This document shows, piece by piece, positions 18,245 through 25,758 of a stretch of 52,204 bases of DNA (within the stretch, counting starts at the first letter, position 1; the number at the start of each line of letters is the position of its first letter). Origin of the DNA: an uncultured Bacteroides sp. (GTDB lineage: Bacteria > Bacteroidota > Bacteroidia > Bacteroidales > Bacteroidaceae); assembly GCF_910586915.1 (NCBI RefSeq), contig NZ_CAJULN010000020.1:1-52204 (forward strand). The letters are read 5' to 3'. The position numbers were made by a program, and so were the translations under genes. Below the pieces are notes generated by a model. It had not been told where the DNA came from. It saw only the letters and a list, made by a program, of their open reading frames with translations, and made no database searches.

Positions 18245-18300
18245 CTCTTTGAGTTTATCTATTTTTATATGTATTCGAAGGATACTCATTATTTCCAGTT

Positions 18301-18340
18301 TGCAAAGATATAAAATTATCTGCTATATAAAGAGAAAAGG
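18301..18340. repeat. Promoter/terminator module, copy 2
   Basis: This is the direct-repeat partner of 14365-14407. It starts with the same 16 bases and ends with the AAAGAGAAAAG run that forms one arm of the following terminator. It stands directly upstream of the drt3a-drt3b cassette. Confidence 0.7.
18303..18310 (-). promoter_or_regulatory. Promoter -7 box for the DRT3 operon
   Basis: The minus strand reads TATCTTTG (consensus TAnnTTTG), about 60 nt before the preferred drt3a start. No good TTTG -33 box is present at 19-20 nt. The surrounding ~40 bp is repeated before the Xre gene at 14.37 kb. Confidence 0.6.
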
Positions 18341-18367
18341 AGAGGTATTTTTCCTCTCCTTTTCTCT
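18332..18367 (-). terminator. Intrinsic terminator after the gene at 18378-18782
   Basis: AGAGAAAAGGAGAGG and CCTCTCCTTTTCTCT form a perfect 15-bp stem with a ~6-nt loop. The minus-strand 3' side runs into TTTATATAG. It starts 10 nt after the stop of the upstream gene and separates the mobilization transcript from the DRT3 operon. Confidence 0.85.
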
Positions 18368-18377
18368 AAACCAAGTA

Positions 18378-18782
18378 TCAGACATCCAAATCCTTCATAG
18401 CCAATCCATAGTTTTCCTGACCGAACAGGTCTTGATGGATGAGCTTCAAACCGAGTGTCTGATAATACTTGTAGTCATCACCTTCGGTACAGAGGTATTT
18501 GTAACCGTAGCGTGGCATGTATTCCTTGAAGAAGCGAGCCAAGTCCTTCAGGCTTTCGGCTTGGTTCTTTTTGAAGTTGCTGCGCACAATGATGATAGAC
18601 CAGTCAGGGAAGTTGCTTCTTCCTTCGCTATATTCCCAAAAGCGGATGTAGCAGTCTAAATCACGCTCGCTGATGTTTACACAAAAGCCATTGGCATTTT
18701 GCATCACTCTACAACTGTTTCTGTAGCCGAATTTCTCACACAAGTAGAGATTGAAATCAAGAATCAAATCGTTTTGTAACAT
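18378..18782 (-). CDS. Unknown protein downstream of the relaxase (134 aa)
   Basis: I do not recognise this family with certainty. 134 aa, no signal peptide or membrane segment. It alternates strand-like and helix-like segments (FPDWSIIIVRSNFKK, LARFFKEYMPRYGYKYLC) and ends with DYKYYQTLGLKLIHQDLF, which loosely recalls the C-terminal part of GNAT acetyltransferases. It follows the relaxase gene by 35 nt on the same strand and ends at its own strong terminator, so it closes the mobilization transcript. It may be part of the element backbone rather than cargo. Confidence 0.65.
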   Translation of the reverse strand: MLQNDLILDFNLYLCEKFGYRNSCRVMQNANGFCVNISERDLDCYIRFWEYSEGRSNFPDWSIIIVRSNFKKNQAESLKDLARFFKEYMPRYGYKYLCTEGDDYKYYQTLGLKLIHQDLFGQENYGLAMKDLDV

Positions 18783-18817
18783 AATTAATTGAGTTTAAAA
18801 AGTTAATAAATGGTGAA

Positions 18818-19759
18818 TTATAAATGAAAGCCTCGCTTGCGCTTATCCTTTTTCTTTTTCATCAGGCGATTGAACTCGGCTTCTTCTGCGGCAGTGGCAT
18901 CGTAGGATGAACTGCCGTTCAACAGACCAAGGCCGATGCTTGAACCATTGTCGGAATGGGAAACGCTTTGCTGCACCTCTTCATCTTTATGCGTGAACCC
19001 TTGCTTGGGGTATTCAAATGAAGAAGCACAAGCATTCTGCTCCAATCGGTTGTCGATATTCAAATAGCTGAACTCACGGCTGACCTTTGAACCGGAGAAA
19101 GAAAAGCCGTTGTACTCAAACTTGACTCCCAGTATTTCCCGTGTAGTCCGGCTGACTTTGAATTTCATATCAATGTCACGGTCAGCAAGAGCTTCTTTCA
19201 GTTCATCCCAATTTTGAGCTTTGGGCAGCTCCTCTTTCAACGCTTTGTATATCTCGTGCTTTGCCCGGTCGTATGGACGCAAGCGTTCCTCGTTGATATG
19301 GTCCTTGCCATTGGCAAAGTGCAAGCGGTATTTTGCCGTCAGCATCTTACACGCCTTTTCATTTCTGCGGAAGTCGTTCTTGTCGCTAATTGTTTTGCCA
19401 TCATTATCCACCCGATTGAAAACGATGTGGCAATGCGGATGCTCACGGTCGATATGCCGGGCGATGATGTACTGCGTGTTTTCGATACCCATCAGTTTCA
19501 TATAGTCGTGGGCGATTTGCAACATCAACACATCATCAGACTTCAAGCGTTCGCTGTCTTCAGGGGAGAAGTTGAGCGAGGTGTGTCCGACAATATTCTT
19601 TACCTTGTCATTGAGCAACGCTTGTAATTCAAATTGTTCTGCCATCTGTTCGGGTGTGCCATCCACTCCGGCTGCTTCCAGCAATTTGGATTTCTCCTCT
19701 TTCAGGACATAGCGGACACAACCACCGAACGATGTCCCTTTGGTCTGCTTACCTATCAT
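18818..19759 (-). CDS. Relaxase (MobB-type mobilization nuclease)
   Basis: 313 aa. The N-terminal relaxase domain shows the histidine motif EHPHCHIVFNRVD (about residues 103-115), the metal-binding HxH centre of the MobP-like relaxase/mobilization nuclease family; YVLKEEKSK and GHTSLNFSPED precede it. It ends in a lysine-rich tail KKKKDKRKRG. It nicks the transfer origin and leads the strand into a recipient using the transfer machinery of a helper conjugative element. It overlaps the MobC-like gene by 11 nt. Length matches Bacteroides mobilizable elements. No conjugation (tra) genes occur in this window, so the element would be mobilizable, not self-transmissible, unless they lie outside. 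Confidence 0.9.
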   Translation of the reverse strand: MIGKQTKGTSFGGCVRYVLKEEKSKLLEAAGVDGTPEQMAEQFELQALLNDKVKNIVGHTSLNFSPEDSERLKSDDVLMLQIAHDYMKLMGIENTQYIIARHIDREHPHCHIVFNRVDNDGKTISDKNDFRRNEKACKMLTAKYRLHFANGKDHINEERLRPYDRAKHEIYKALKEELPKAQNWDELKEALADRDIDMKFKVSRTTREILGVKFEYNGFSFSGSKVSREFSYLNIDNRLEQNACASSFEYPKQGFTHKDEEVQQSVSHSDNGSSIGLGLLNGSSSYDATAAEEAEFNRLMKKKKDKRKRGFHL

Positions 19760-20057
19760 CTTTCAGTTGTTTTATAAGTTGGTTAATACGCAGCGCCATC
19801 TCCTCGCATCTTTCGGCAACGGCAAAGAATCCGTAGGTGTTTGCCTGTTTCGCCAACTGGTTGAGGTTGGTACTTTCTCCAATTAACTGACGGATGATGT
19901 GGATATGCTCTTTCGTGATTCGTTCACGTATCGTTCCGTTCTCAATGAGCGAACGGATGACTGCGCTTTGAGTCTGCTTGCTCCGTCTGCAAAGCGCACC
20001 GAGCCATGCGAATTGGTCGTAAGACAGACGGAGTGTTATCGTATGTTTCTTCTCCAT
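19749..20057 (-). CDS. MobC-like relaxosome accessory protein
   Basis: 102 aa. The N-terminus (TITLRLSYDQFAWLGALCRR) looks like a ribbon-helix-helix DNA-binding domain, and the central GESTNLNQLAKQANTYG matches the conserved core of MobC-type mobilization proteins. It would bind oriT and help open it for the relaxase, whose gene begins inside its last codons (11-nt overlap). The gene-free region just upstream is the best place for oriT. Confidence 0.85.
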   Translation of the reverse strand: MEKKHTITLRLSYDQFAWLGALCRRSKQTQSAVIRSLIENGTIRERITKEHIHIIRQLIGESTNLNQLAKQANTYGFFAVAERCEEMALRINQLIKQLKDDR

Positions 20058-20195
20058 TTTGAATTGCTTTTAGTGAATAATTTGTGACCATCGGGAGCCG
20101 CCTCCTCTGACTTTTTGAGGAGCAATTAGTCGGGAAATGTAATACACCGACATTAACTTGCTATAGTAAAAAAGTCTCAAATTCTCTCCCTTTGT
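20058..20195. other. Candidate transfer origin (oriT) region
   Basis: 138 bp lie between the primase and MobC-like genes. They contain a hairpin CTCCTC/GAGGAG (20102-20107, 20117-20122) and a second GTCGG...CCGAC pairing around 20129-20150. Position next to mobC-relaxase and the short inverted repeats are typical of oriT. The nick site cannot be named from sequence alone. Confidence 0.4.
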
Positions 20196-21275
20196 TCAAA
20201 GTCTGAATCCTCGTTTCTTCGGCGGTGAAACCTTTGGTTGAGGAATGCCTCGTTGTACGCAGATGAGCTTCAAATCAAATGTTTCTATCAGTGTTTTCAA
20301 GTTCGGATTCCTCTTAATCATCTGCTGGAGTATGGCTTCATCGGGGCGTACCTTCAACAGGTAATCGGCAATGTCGTACCCCTCTTTCCGTTCGTTTTCG
20401 GTTGCGTTGGCTTCCAAATAATCGAACAGTTGCACATCAATTCCATTGCTTTTCATCAACCCGATTTTGCTCTGCCAATAATCGGTCGCTCCCAAATCGG
20501 GGAATAATACAACGCTTCTTCCGGTTAGAACGGACTGATTATTGGCATTGAAACAACCGTTCTTTCCACCCGATGCAATCCATAGGAATTGGGGGAGGTA
20601 GTAGGAGGCAATGATTGCAGTTTTCTCGCTTTCGACCAATGCCACAGGACGGCTTTTGTCTTCTGAAAGCAAATGCTCACCGAAGAAACATTGCTTCAGA
20701 TTATAGTCCTCTTTATGTAGTACGGAGTGTACCCATGTGACATGATTGTACGGTTCTTTTATCCGCCTGCCAGTTTCTGGATTGTAAAGCATTATCTTAC
20801 CTGTACGGACTCTGTTCTGATAATCCATTTGCCAAAATACGGTTGCACCGTCCCAATGCTTGGAAGTGCCAACTTTGTATTTCTCCATCAGTTTCAATGT
20901 CTCCGTCTCTCCGAATTGAGCCGATAAGAATTGAAACAGCTTGTTCTCAGGATAGCGTTGTAACGACTGATTGACTATTCCCAAATCAATGTAGGAAGTG
21001 GCTATCGGCTCGGCTGTCTTAATAGACGCATAGCTCTGAGAGTTATTTTCGGACAACTTTTCCTTTTCAGATGGATGCCGTTCAAAGTAATCACGGGGTG
21101 TGAAATGATAACCGCATTTCTGCTCGTGGTCGCAACGCCCCACGTAATCCGGAAACTGGATTCGCTTCTCCGTATCAATGTACTTGGAGAAACATCTTTT
21201 GCGGTGGCAGTTCGGGCAAGTATGCCGGGTGCTGACGCCCTTGTAGGGTTCTAATATGAATCTATGTGTACTCAT
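20196..21275 (-). CDS. Zinc-finger/TOPRIM primase-like protein (DUF6371)
   Basis: 359 aa. An N-terminal zinc-binding motif is visible (CPNCHRKRCF...CDHEQKCGYH, about residues 19-57), as in DnaG/CHC2-type primases. A central TOPRIM follows: VALVESEKTAIIASYY (about 212), IASGGKNG and VVLFPDLGATDYW (about 252). The protein probably primes or assists replication of the excised element. It lies downstream of the DUF3987 ATPase, and the pair forms the replication module typical of Bacteroides mobilizable elements. The name DUF6371 is from memory. Confidence 0.8.
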   Translation of the reverse strand: MSTHRFILEPYKGVSTRHTCPNCHRKRCFSKYIDTEKRIQFPDYVGRCDHEQKCGYHFTPRDYFERHPSEKEKLSENNSQSYASIKTAEPIATSYIDLGIVNQSLQRYPENKLFQFLSAQFGETETLKLMEKYKVGTSKHWDGATVFWQMDYQNRVRTGKIMLYNPETGRRIKEPYNHVTWVHSVLHKEDYNLKQCFFGEHLLSEDKSRPVALVESEKTAIIASYYLPQFLWIASGGKNGCFNANNQSVLTGRSVVLFPDLGATDYWQSKIGLMKSNGIDVQLFDYLEANATENERKEGYDIADYLLKVRPDEAILQQMIKRNPNLKTLIETFDLKLICVQRGIPQPKVSPPKKRGFRL

Positions 21276-21295
21276 TGTTTATCTCTTTTTTAGTG

Positions 21296-21356
21296 TGTCA
21301 CTTTTGTCGTTATTGTCGTTTTCGCTTGGAAAGTGTCAAAACCGACAAAAATGTCA
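21296..21356. repeat. Imperfect inverted repeat between the primase and DUF3987 genes
   Basis: TGTCACTTTTGTCG (21296-21309) and CGACAAAAATGTCA (21343-21356) pair at 12 of 14 positions, with further TTGTCGTT copies between them. It could be an operator, an RNA hairpin or part of a replication origin; the role is unknown. Confidence 0.35.
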
Positions 21357-22742
21357 TGGGTTAATCTTTGAATATTCTCCATGCTTCTCTTTGCGGAACA
21401 ATGTTCCGATATTGTCATTGAGAAAGCGTTGAAATGTCCGCTCTTTCATTCCGTTTTGCTCGGCTATCTGTATTGCTTGAGCGGTGGTAAAGGACGGAGG
21501 TAGCAGATTGACTATCGCCTGTTGCTGACTGTTGAGGGCATTTTCATTCAGGATATTTTGTACGCTCAATGCGGATTCCTTGAAATATTCCGTCAGTTTA
21601 ATGGCTCTCTCCACCGTCAGCAAGTCGATACACGTCTTGTCGCACTCTCCACAAGTCCATCGTGCCAGTTGGATAATCAGGCAGAAGCGAATGATGTATA
21701 TCTCCAGCTTGCAATAGATGCTCACAATGGTGTCGTTTGTTTCTCGGTCGCATAACTCTGAGAAATGATGCTGCCATTCATAAAGTCTTTTCTTGGCATC
21801 CTCTGAAAAGAAAAGAATTTGCGGTTCAATCTCTCCATGCTCATTTAGGCTGCACTCCGATTGTATCAGCTTATCAATGATGTCATTCCATTCTTGCTCT
21901 ATATCTTTCGGCAGTTCTTTGTCATTCCATCGTGCTTTCTGTTGCAGATTGGGCATCACAAACAGGATGCGGTCGATAAACCCGTTGCTGGAGCGTTCAC
22001 CTTTAGCCAACTCGTTCAGGATTTTCTTTTGGATAGTACCAATGACCGATATGTACGGACGCTTGATGAAGATGGAACTCTTGGCATTCTTGCGGTCGGA
22101 TATAGTGGTTTTGGCACTGAACACAGATAGCCAAAATTGTTCTTCCGAACCGTTGTTATAGCGGTTGAAGTTCTTGAACCAAGCGGATAATTCATCGGCC
22201 CACAAGCATAGCCCGCGTTTATTCTGCGCATGAATGAGGCTCAACCCTTCGGGCGTTACATCCGAAACCAAGAAGCGTTTGCGGATAGGCTCTTGCGGAA
22301 ATTGCTCTCCACCGCTTTCAGTACGTTCCTTGCGGCTCATGCTCATCAGCTCATCGTACTTGGCAAGAGCCTTTTCAAATTCCTGATTCTGTCGGTAGTC
22401 ATAATCAAGAAACGGTTTCATCGCAAAGCTGAGCGGATGGCTTTTGTTAGCTCCCGGTCTTCCAATCAATGCCATATACAGGATGGGGCTTTCCAGCCAG
22501 CCTTGTTTGATTTGGGCAAGATGCGTGTTACCTATGCCGATCGCTATTGCCGTAAGGATGGCTGCGGCAATGTAGTCGGTAGGGTAGTTATGACATTCGT
22601 GTACCTCACGGATGATGCGTTGTATTTTTGCCGGGAATATGCTGATAGGGAATGCCGTACCGGACAATCTTGTGCTTAAATCAATCGCTTCATCAATGAT
22701 GGATGCCGGATTAATAGAATATTTACCCATAGCCCAATCCAT
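21354..22742 (-). CDS. DUF3987 ATPase/helicase-like replication protein
   Basis: 462 aa. It contains a P-loop variant GRPGANKSHPLSF (about residues 92-104), a Walker B-like LCLWADELSAWF and an arginine-rich sensor region, in the DUF3987 family seen in plasmids and integrative elements. It is probably a helicase or primase-associated ATPase for the excised circle. Its ATG overlaps the stop of the upstream HTH gene (TAATG), so the two are translationally coupled. The C-terminus looks like a small winged helix (TTAQAIQIAEQNGMKERTF). Confidence 0.85.
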   Translation of the reverse strand: MDWAMGKYSINPASIIDEAIDLSTRLSGTAFPISIFPAKIQRIIREVHECHNYPTDYIAAAILTAIAIGIGNTHLAQIKQGWLESPILYMALIGRPGANKSHPLSFAMKPFLDYDYRQNQEFEKALAKYDELMSMSRKERTESGGEQFPQEPIRKRFLVSDVTPEGLSLIHAQNKRGLCLWADELSAWFKNFNRYNNGSEEQFWLSVFSAKTTISDRKNAKSSIFIKRPYISVIGTIQKKILNELAKGERSSNGFIDRILFVMPNLQQKARWNDKELPKDIEQEWNDIIDKLIQSECSLNEHGEIEPQILFFSEDAKKRLYEWQHHFSELCDRETNDTIVSIYCKLEIYIIRFCLIIQLARWTCGECDKTCIDLLTVERAIKLTEYFKESALSVQNILNENALNSQQQAIVNLLPPSFTTAQAIQIAEQNGMKERTFQRFLNDNIGTLFRKEKHGEYSKINP

Positions 22743-23107
22743 TAAAATTGTACTGATGATTTGGGCTTGTGGCGAACACCGCTTTGCATATTGGCAAGCA
22801 TCTCCTCGTATGTCTGCTCAGCAGTCTTTCTTCGTCCGTTCTCAATCCAAGCAAGAAGCTCGTCCTCATAGAAATAGAGTTTCTTGCCTTTCTTGTAAGC
22901 CGGAAGTAGCCCTTTGCGTACCAATGTATATATGGTAGGCTTGGCTTTTCGGATGATGTGGCAAGCATCATCAATTTCCACCAATACATGTTTGTCAGAT
23001 GGCTGTGGCTGGAGTTCCGCTACCATCTTTTTCAACTCGATGACCTGTTCGGTCAGATAACCTACCGCTTCGGGCAGCTTATCAAATGTTACTGTTTCTT
23101 TTTGCAT
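22742..23107 (-). CDS. Excisionase-like HTH protein
   Basis: 121 aa. It opens with a short coiled coil (LTEQVIELKKMVAEL) and contains an excisionase-family HTH_17 domain: DDACHIIRKAKPTIYTLVRK, then GLLPAYKKGKKLYFYEDELLAWI. Proteins of this kind in Bacteroides elements act as recombination directionality factors or as activators of the replication and mobilization genes. It heads the operon HTH-DUF3987-primase. The 50-bp element at 23135-23184 lies just upstream and recurs before the integrase gene. Confidence 0.85.
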   Translation of the reverse strand: MQKETVTFDKLPEAVGYLTEQVIELKKMVAELQPQPSDKHVLVEIDDACHIIRKAKPTIYTLVRKGLLPAYKKGKKLYFYEDELLAWIENGRRKTAEQTYEEMLANMQSGVRHKPKSSVQF

Positions 23108-23134
23108 ACGCCAATCGTCTTTAATTGTTCGACG

Positions 23135-23184
23135 GCAAAGGAAACAGGTGTTTCAATGGTGGAATCATTCACCAAAATATAACT
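23135..23184. promoter_or_regulatory. 50-bp shared upstream element, copy B (before the HTH/DUF3987 operon)
   Basis: 42 of 50 bases are identical to 26901-26950, in the same orientation relative to the downstream gene. It contains three GGTG/CACC boxes and, on the minus strand, TTCCTTTG, close to the TAnnTTTG promoter box. Most likely a shared promoter-operator. Confidence 0.6.
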
Positions 23185-23233
23185 GAAGAATAACTTTTTG
23201 ATGGTAATAAGTGATGATTACGAGTAATTTAAG

Positions 23234-23241
23234 TACCTTTG
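23234..23241 (+). promoter_or_regulatory. Promoter -7 box for the Mrr-like gene
   Basis: TACCTTTG matches TAnnTTTG and stands 51 nt before the chosen ATG (23292). A TTTG -33 box at the normal spacing is not visible. Confidence 0.5.
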
Positions 23242-23291
23242 TGTCATGAAATACCAGTGGTTATTAAAGCTATAAAACAAATTTGTCGTTT

Positions 23292-24224
23292 ATGATACCG
23301 CAATTTGAAGAAATACGGATACAGGCATTGAAAGAATTAAGTGCTGGAGTTGTTATGAGAGCTAAAGATTTGCGCATTCCTTTGGCTAAGCATTTTGGAT
23401 TGACCGATGAGGAAATGAATGCTTGGTATCCTTCTGGTAATGGCGAAATATTCTTAGACCGTATTTCGTGGGCTTTATCGTATCTTTTTATTGCAGGTCT
23501 TGTAGAAAAGCCCCAAAGAGGTGATTATAAAATCAGCGAAAAGGGACTGTCTATGCTTTCTTCATGTACAGAGGAACAAATAAATAAGTTCATCAAAGTA
23601 ACTGTGAATGCGAAAACTCCGAAGAAAAGTTCTAAAAATAAAGATGCTAACAATGCTTTTTCCCATTTGGAAAATGATGATGAACGTACGCCGGAAGAAG
23701 AATTGGCAGATTCGTATGATAGAATAAAACAGAATGTGCAATCTCAGATTCTGACAACAATATTAAGTAAAAAGCCACAAGAATTTGAACGGTTAGTTGT
23801 GAAATTACTTCAAGCAATGGGGTATGGTGGAGAGGTCAAAAACTCAGGTATCGTAACGAAACTTTCTAATGACGGTGGTATAGATGGTATTATTAAAGAA
23901 GATATTTTAGGATTTAACCATATATCCATACAGGCAAAGCGATATGCTTTAGATAATAATGTTCAGCGTCACGAGGTTCAAAGTTTTGTAGGAGCTGTTG
24001 CCGGAACGCCATCCAAGAAAGGAGTATTCATTACTACCTCTGATTATACTAAAGGTGCAATGGAGTATGTGGAAAGCCTTAACGGTTCACCAACCATTAT
24101 CTTGATAAATGGTCAACAATTAACAGAATACATTTATGACTATGGCTTGGGATTGCAAACAGAGAAAGTCCTTAAAGTCATGAAAATGGATATGGACTAC
24201 TGGGATGCAATGGATAATGCCTGA
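23292..24224 (+). CDS. mrr: Mrr-like type IV restriction endonuclease
   Basis: 310 aa from the ATG at 23292 (MIPQFEEIRIQAL); a TTG three codons earlier is possible but less likely. The N-terminal winged helix is Mrr_N-like (about residues 1-90). The C-terminal PD-(D/E)XK nuclease has FERLVVKLLQAMGYGG, then NDGGIDGIIKED and ISIQAKRY, giving the D...QxK catalytic set (about 195-220). Mrr enzymes cut DNA bearing foreign methylation. It is the only plus-strand gene in the right half of the island, between the HTH operon and a membrane protein gene, and has its own promoter. It is intact. Confidence 0.9.
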   Translation: MIPQFEEIRIQALKELSAGVVMRAKDLRIPLAKHFGLTDEEMNAWYPSGNGEIFLDRISWALSYLFIAGLVEKPQRGDYKISEKGLSMLSSCTEEQINKFIKVTVNAKTPKKSSKNKDANNAFSHLENDDERTPEEELADSYDRIKQNVQSQILTTILSKKPQEFERLVVKLLQAMGYGGEVKNSGIVTKLSNDGGIDGIIKEDILGFNHISIQAKRYALDNNVQRHEVQSFVGAVAGTPSKKGVFITTSDYTKGAMEYVESLNGSPTIILINGQQLTEYIYDYGLGLQTEKVLKVMKMDMDYWDAMDNA

Positions 24225-24235
24225 TGGTATTGCAG

Positions 24236-25123
24236 CTATGCAATTTTTCTATCCAACTTAATCTTACATACAGATTCGGTATGGGACATCTTACGTTCAA
24301 TGGTAGATATTTCAGAATCACGGAGGGTATGAGCAAATATCCTCTTTATAAATGTGGCTGTCTGTAAGCGTGGTTTGCCAAATGCCTTACCGATATTCCA
24401 TCCAAAGTGCATGATGTCAATAGTCTTTAGCTGAGAATCAATCTTTATCGGTTCGATTTTAGGTAAGGCATCTGACAGGTAATATTCTGTTACATATCCA
24501 CACAAGCGATTAAGCGCAGTTTCATCAAGATAGGAAACTAAAGTTTGTTTCGTGTATGCGATAACTTTATTGAGCTTTTCTTGTGAGGCGCGTTCTTTCT
24601 CAGCCATAGCATGGGCACGGAGTATCTCATATTCTGATGGTTGGTTGGATTCTTCTATAAAAGTATTGTTGATAGTAGAAGGTGTGGCTTCTTCATTTGG
24701 AAGTTCTGCCACATCTTCGTTGAGTTCGGAACATAATGGAGTAGAAACTTCTTCTGTTATGTCAGATGTAGTTTCGATTTCAATTTCGGGTTCAGGCTCA
24801 GAAATGATAGGTTCTGAATTTATAGCACTTTCAGCAAGTTCCGAGTTTACTGCTGGAACTTCTACGACTACAGCCTTGTTGCGATAGCACTCAAATCTCA
24901 TAAAGCACTTTTCTATTGTCGGTGAAAGAATTTGACTGAATACCATTTGCAGATTGAGATAGATAGCTCCCATGATAATGGAGCATACCACCAAAATAAG
25001 GTAGCTGCTGAACTCGTCCCAACCATAGTGAAGTACGGTTTGGCGGGCTAAAACACCAATGATGGCGATTGTACCAAAAACAATCAGATGCAATGTTATA
25101 TGTTCTATCTTTTTCAGCTCCAT
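24236..25123 (-). CDS. Unknown two-pass membrane protein of the element backbone
   Basis: 295 aa. Two hydrophobic helices near the N-terminus (LHLIVFGTIAIIGVLA, about 11-26; YLILVVCSIIMGAIYL, about 41-56) are followed by an acidic, repetitive linker (about 95-160, many E, S, P and T) and a conserved-looking globular C-terminal domain (about 165-295, with HFGWNIGKAFGKPRLQT). I know of similar proteins next to integrases in Bacteroides mobile elements but not their function. It converges on the Mrr gene, leaving 11 nt between the stops. Confidence 0.7.
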   Translation of the reverse strand: MELKKIEHITLHLIVFGTIAIIGVLARQTVLHYGWDEFSSYLILVVCSIIMGAIYLNLQMVFSQILSPTIEKCFMRFECYRNKAVVVEVPAVNSELAESAINSEPIISEPEPEIEIETTSDITEEVSTPLCSELNEDVAELPNEEATPSTINNTFIEESNQPSEYEILRAHAMAEKERASQEKLNKVIAYTKQTLVSYLDETALNRLCGYVTEYYLSDALPKIEPIKIDSQLKTIDIMHFGWNIGKAFGKPRLQTATFIKRIFAHTLRDSEISTIERKMSHTESVCKIKLDRKIA

Positions 25124-25325
25124 AGTGGTATGTATTAATCGTTTGTGTGCAAATATATAGGATTAATTTTTGAGAAAATCCATAGTTTTGCCTGTTAATG
25201 GGCTTTTGACGATATATTTCATCGCTTTTCACTACGTTACACTCCTAATAATAAGCGCATTGCAAATTTCTTGTTTTTGGATGAAAATAGTTGGATAAAT
25301 AGGCTTGTGTATCTTAAAAACAAAA

Positions 25326-25362
25326 ATTATCTGCATCATTTTGGGTAAACAATGCAGATAAT
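25326..25362 (-). terminator. Intrinsic terminator of the integrase operon
   Basis: ATTATCTGCAT (25326-25336) and ATGCAGATAAT (25352-25362) form a perfect 11-bp stem. On the minus strand the stem is followed by TTTTTGTTTTT. It lies 26 nt past the stop of the gene at 25388. The rest of 25124-25387 shows no gene. Confidence 0.8.
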
Positions 25363-25387
25363 CAATGGGGTATAGAGATATAGCTTA

Positions 25388-25750
25388 TTAGCAATACAAT
25401 GTATGGCTTGTACCATTGAGATATAACAAGATGTTATACTCTTGTTTACGAGCGACTTTGTTTATTAGCCATTTCCTAAATACAGCGGAATGTCCGGTGT
25501 CTATTTGATAGGATAGGGCTATAACCATATCGAGATTATACACATCGGCATTGTTCCCATTCTCCAACTTGATGTACTTGCAAGCTTCGTGGCTCTTCAA
25601 AACATTAGCTTTCAGGATTCTCTTGATTGCTATATGGATAGCTCCAGACGTTGTATAAAACAAGTCTGCAAGTTCCCAAGTGGTCATCCATACTTCGCCA
25701 TCAGAAATATGGATGCATTGTCCGTTGTTGAGTATGATTCCTCGTTTCAT
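25388..25750 (-). CDS. Small RhuM/Bro-N-like protein next to the integrase
   Basis: 120 aa. The core (VWMTTWELADLFYTTSGAIH, then DVYNLDMVIALSYQIDT and FRKWLINKV) matches, position for position in its key residues, the RhuM domain of the broken gene at 2992-4382 (FWMSQKRMADLFG, LFYNLDAVFAVGYRV, FRMWATSVL). It is an isolated single domain, probably a DNA-binding regulator. It starts 8 nt after the integrase stop and shares its terminator, so it likely works with integration control. Confidence 0.75.
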   Translation of the reverse strand: MKRGIILNNGQCIHISDGEVWMTTWELADLFYTTSGAIHIAIKRILKANVLKSHEACKYIKLENGNNADVYNLDMVIALSYQIDTGHSAVFRKWLINKVARKQEYNILLYLNGTSHTLYC

Positions 25751-25758
25751 AGTTCTAT

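Noticed and set aside
14601..18289. The two RTs as a group II intron, retron or diversity-generating retroelement
   Set aside because: No maturase/HNH domain, no intron-like RNA flanks, no msr/msd-type layout, and no template/variable repeat or target gene with a C-type lectin end is present. The two-RT arrangement fits DRT3 better.
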